From positions 1-5,182 of the forward strand of contig JAFTHG010000164.1 of assembly GCA_017457555.1 (NCBI GenBank): a stretch of DNA of 5,182 nt. Reading direction: 5' to 3'. The notes below the pieces were generated by a model. That model ran no database searches. It was not told the DNA's origin and saw only the letters and a list, made by a program, of their open reading frames with translations. Source of the DNA: Kiritimatiellia bacterium (GTDB taxonomy: Bacteria > Verrucomicrobiota > Kiritimatiellia > RFP12 > DVOR01). Numbering within the stretch: the stretch's first letter is position 1; every line of letters begins with the position of its first letter. The translations under genes and the position numbers were made by a program. Of this stretch, positions 5,048 to 5,182 are shown one piece after another.

Positions 5048-5182
5048 TTTGTTCACTTCTCACTGCTTTCTCCTTTCTTCTCCTCTGGCAGTGCACCACT
5101 TGCCACGCGCCACTCGCAACTTGCCACGGTGGCGCAGCCACCCACATGCTTAGCAGGTGCGGTGTCGATCTGTCTCGGACGG
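5018..5182. repeat. 19-bp inverted repeat ending at the window edge
   Basis: CCGTCCGAGACAGATTGAC (5018-5036) recurs in inverted orientation at 5164-5182 with one mismatch (15 bp at the outer end are perfect). The arms enclose 127 bp that include the heptamer array. The left arm forms most of the loop of the 5000-5047 stem-loop. The right arm touches the last base, so the match may continue outside. No transposase is present; a non-autonomous or dispersed repeat is possible. Confidence 0.7.
5054..5130. repeat. Degenerate heptamer (7-bp period) array
   Basis: About eleven contiguous 7-bp units can be laid end to end. The clearest are CACTTCT (5054), CACTGCT (5061), then two pyrimidine-only units (5068, 5075), and CCACTTG (5096), CCACGCG (5103), with close variants at 5110, 5117 and 5124. 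The consensus drifts from CACTTCT on the left to CCACTTG on the right, as expected of an old slippage-expanded array. Within it, GCCAC-G-GTGGC (5123-5133) and GGTGGC-GCA-GCCACC (5128-5142) form mutually exclusive short hairpins at the right end. Confidence 0.6.

Larger units (their letters stand above)
4886..5182. other. Gene-free, repeat-rich right flank
   Basis: Apart from the promoter at its left end, this stretch has no credible reading frame. It consists of short degenerate 7-bp repeats, a stem-loop with a T tract, a strongly pyrimidine-rich run (about 5041-5086) and an inverted repeat reaching the window edge. GCCACCCAC also occurs twice (4933-4941 and 5137-5145). The next gene must lie beyond 5182. 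Confidence 0.7.

Noticed and set aside
5018..5182. Insertion sequence or CRISPR array in the right flank
   Set aside because: There is no transposase frame and no regularly spaced identical repeats with unique spacers; the repeats are 7-bp degenerate units and one inverted pair.

Overview
This is a bacterial chromosomal segment with three co-directional genes on the + strand facing three on the - strand, separated by a shared bidirectional terminator and flanked by two gene-free stretches. Shine-Dalgarno sites, sigma70-like promoters, a Sec-type signal peptide and tightly packed operons all point to Bacteria. A large secreted GHL10-family glycosidase with a TTG start and a NadA with Bacillus-like cysteine spacing would fit a diderm of the Planctomycetota-Verrucomicrobiota-Kiritimatiellota/Lentisphaerota type. 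That placement is a tentative inference from overall flavour; no marker gene here settles it.

Left flank (1-478): no gene. It holds a pair of imperfect ~30-bp direct repeats (10-38 and 68-97), a purine-rich stretch (127-179), a 12-bp direct repeat (213-224 and 412-423), and a plausible extended -10 promoter (373-402) for the + operon.

Plus-strand operon (479-3027): infA (IF-1, 73 aa), then after only 3 bp a signal-peptide-bearing GHL10/DUF187-type glycoside hydrolase-like protein (635 aa, TTG start), then a 139-aa protein of unknown function that overlaps it by ATGA. It is odd to find a general translation factor leading a cell-envelope or polysaccharide gene pair. A perfect 13-bp hairpin (3059-3088) ends this operon and the opposing one.

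Minus-strand operon (4849 down to 3118): a 76-aa Nfu/NifU C-terminal-domain Fe-S scaffold protein, tsaE (t6A tRNA modification ATPase) and nadA (quinolinate synthase, a [4Fe-4S] enzyme). Both junctions are one-base TAATG overlaps, so translation is probably coupled. The Nfu-type carrier and NadA make functional sense together because NadA needs a [4Fe-4S] cluster; TsaE is a housekeeping passenger. A good promoter (CGGACA-17-TATACT) precedes the operon, with an inverted repeat over its -35 box.

Right flank (4886-5182): no gene, but unusually structured. It contains a three-unit heptamer repeat, a 12-bp stem-loop followed by T6, a 19-bp inverted repeat whose second arm ends exactly at the window edge, and about eleven consecutive degenerate 7-bp units (5054-5130). 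These non-coding elements are the least explained part of the window. No clear new multi-gene system (CRISPR, toxin-antitoxin, transposase, phage) is present.
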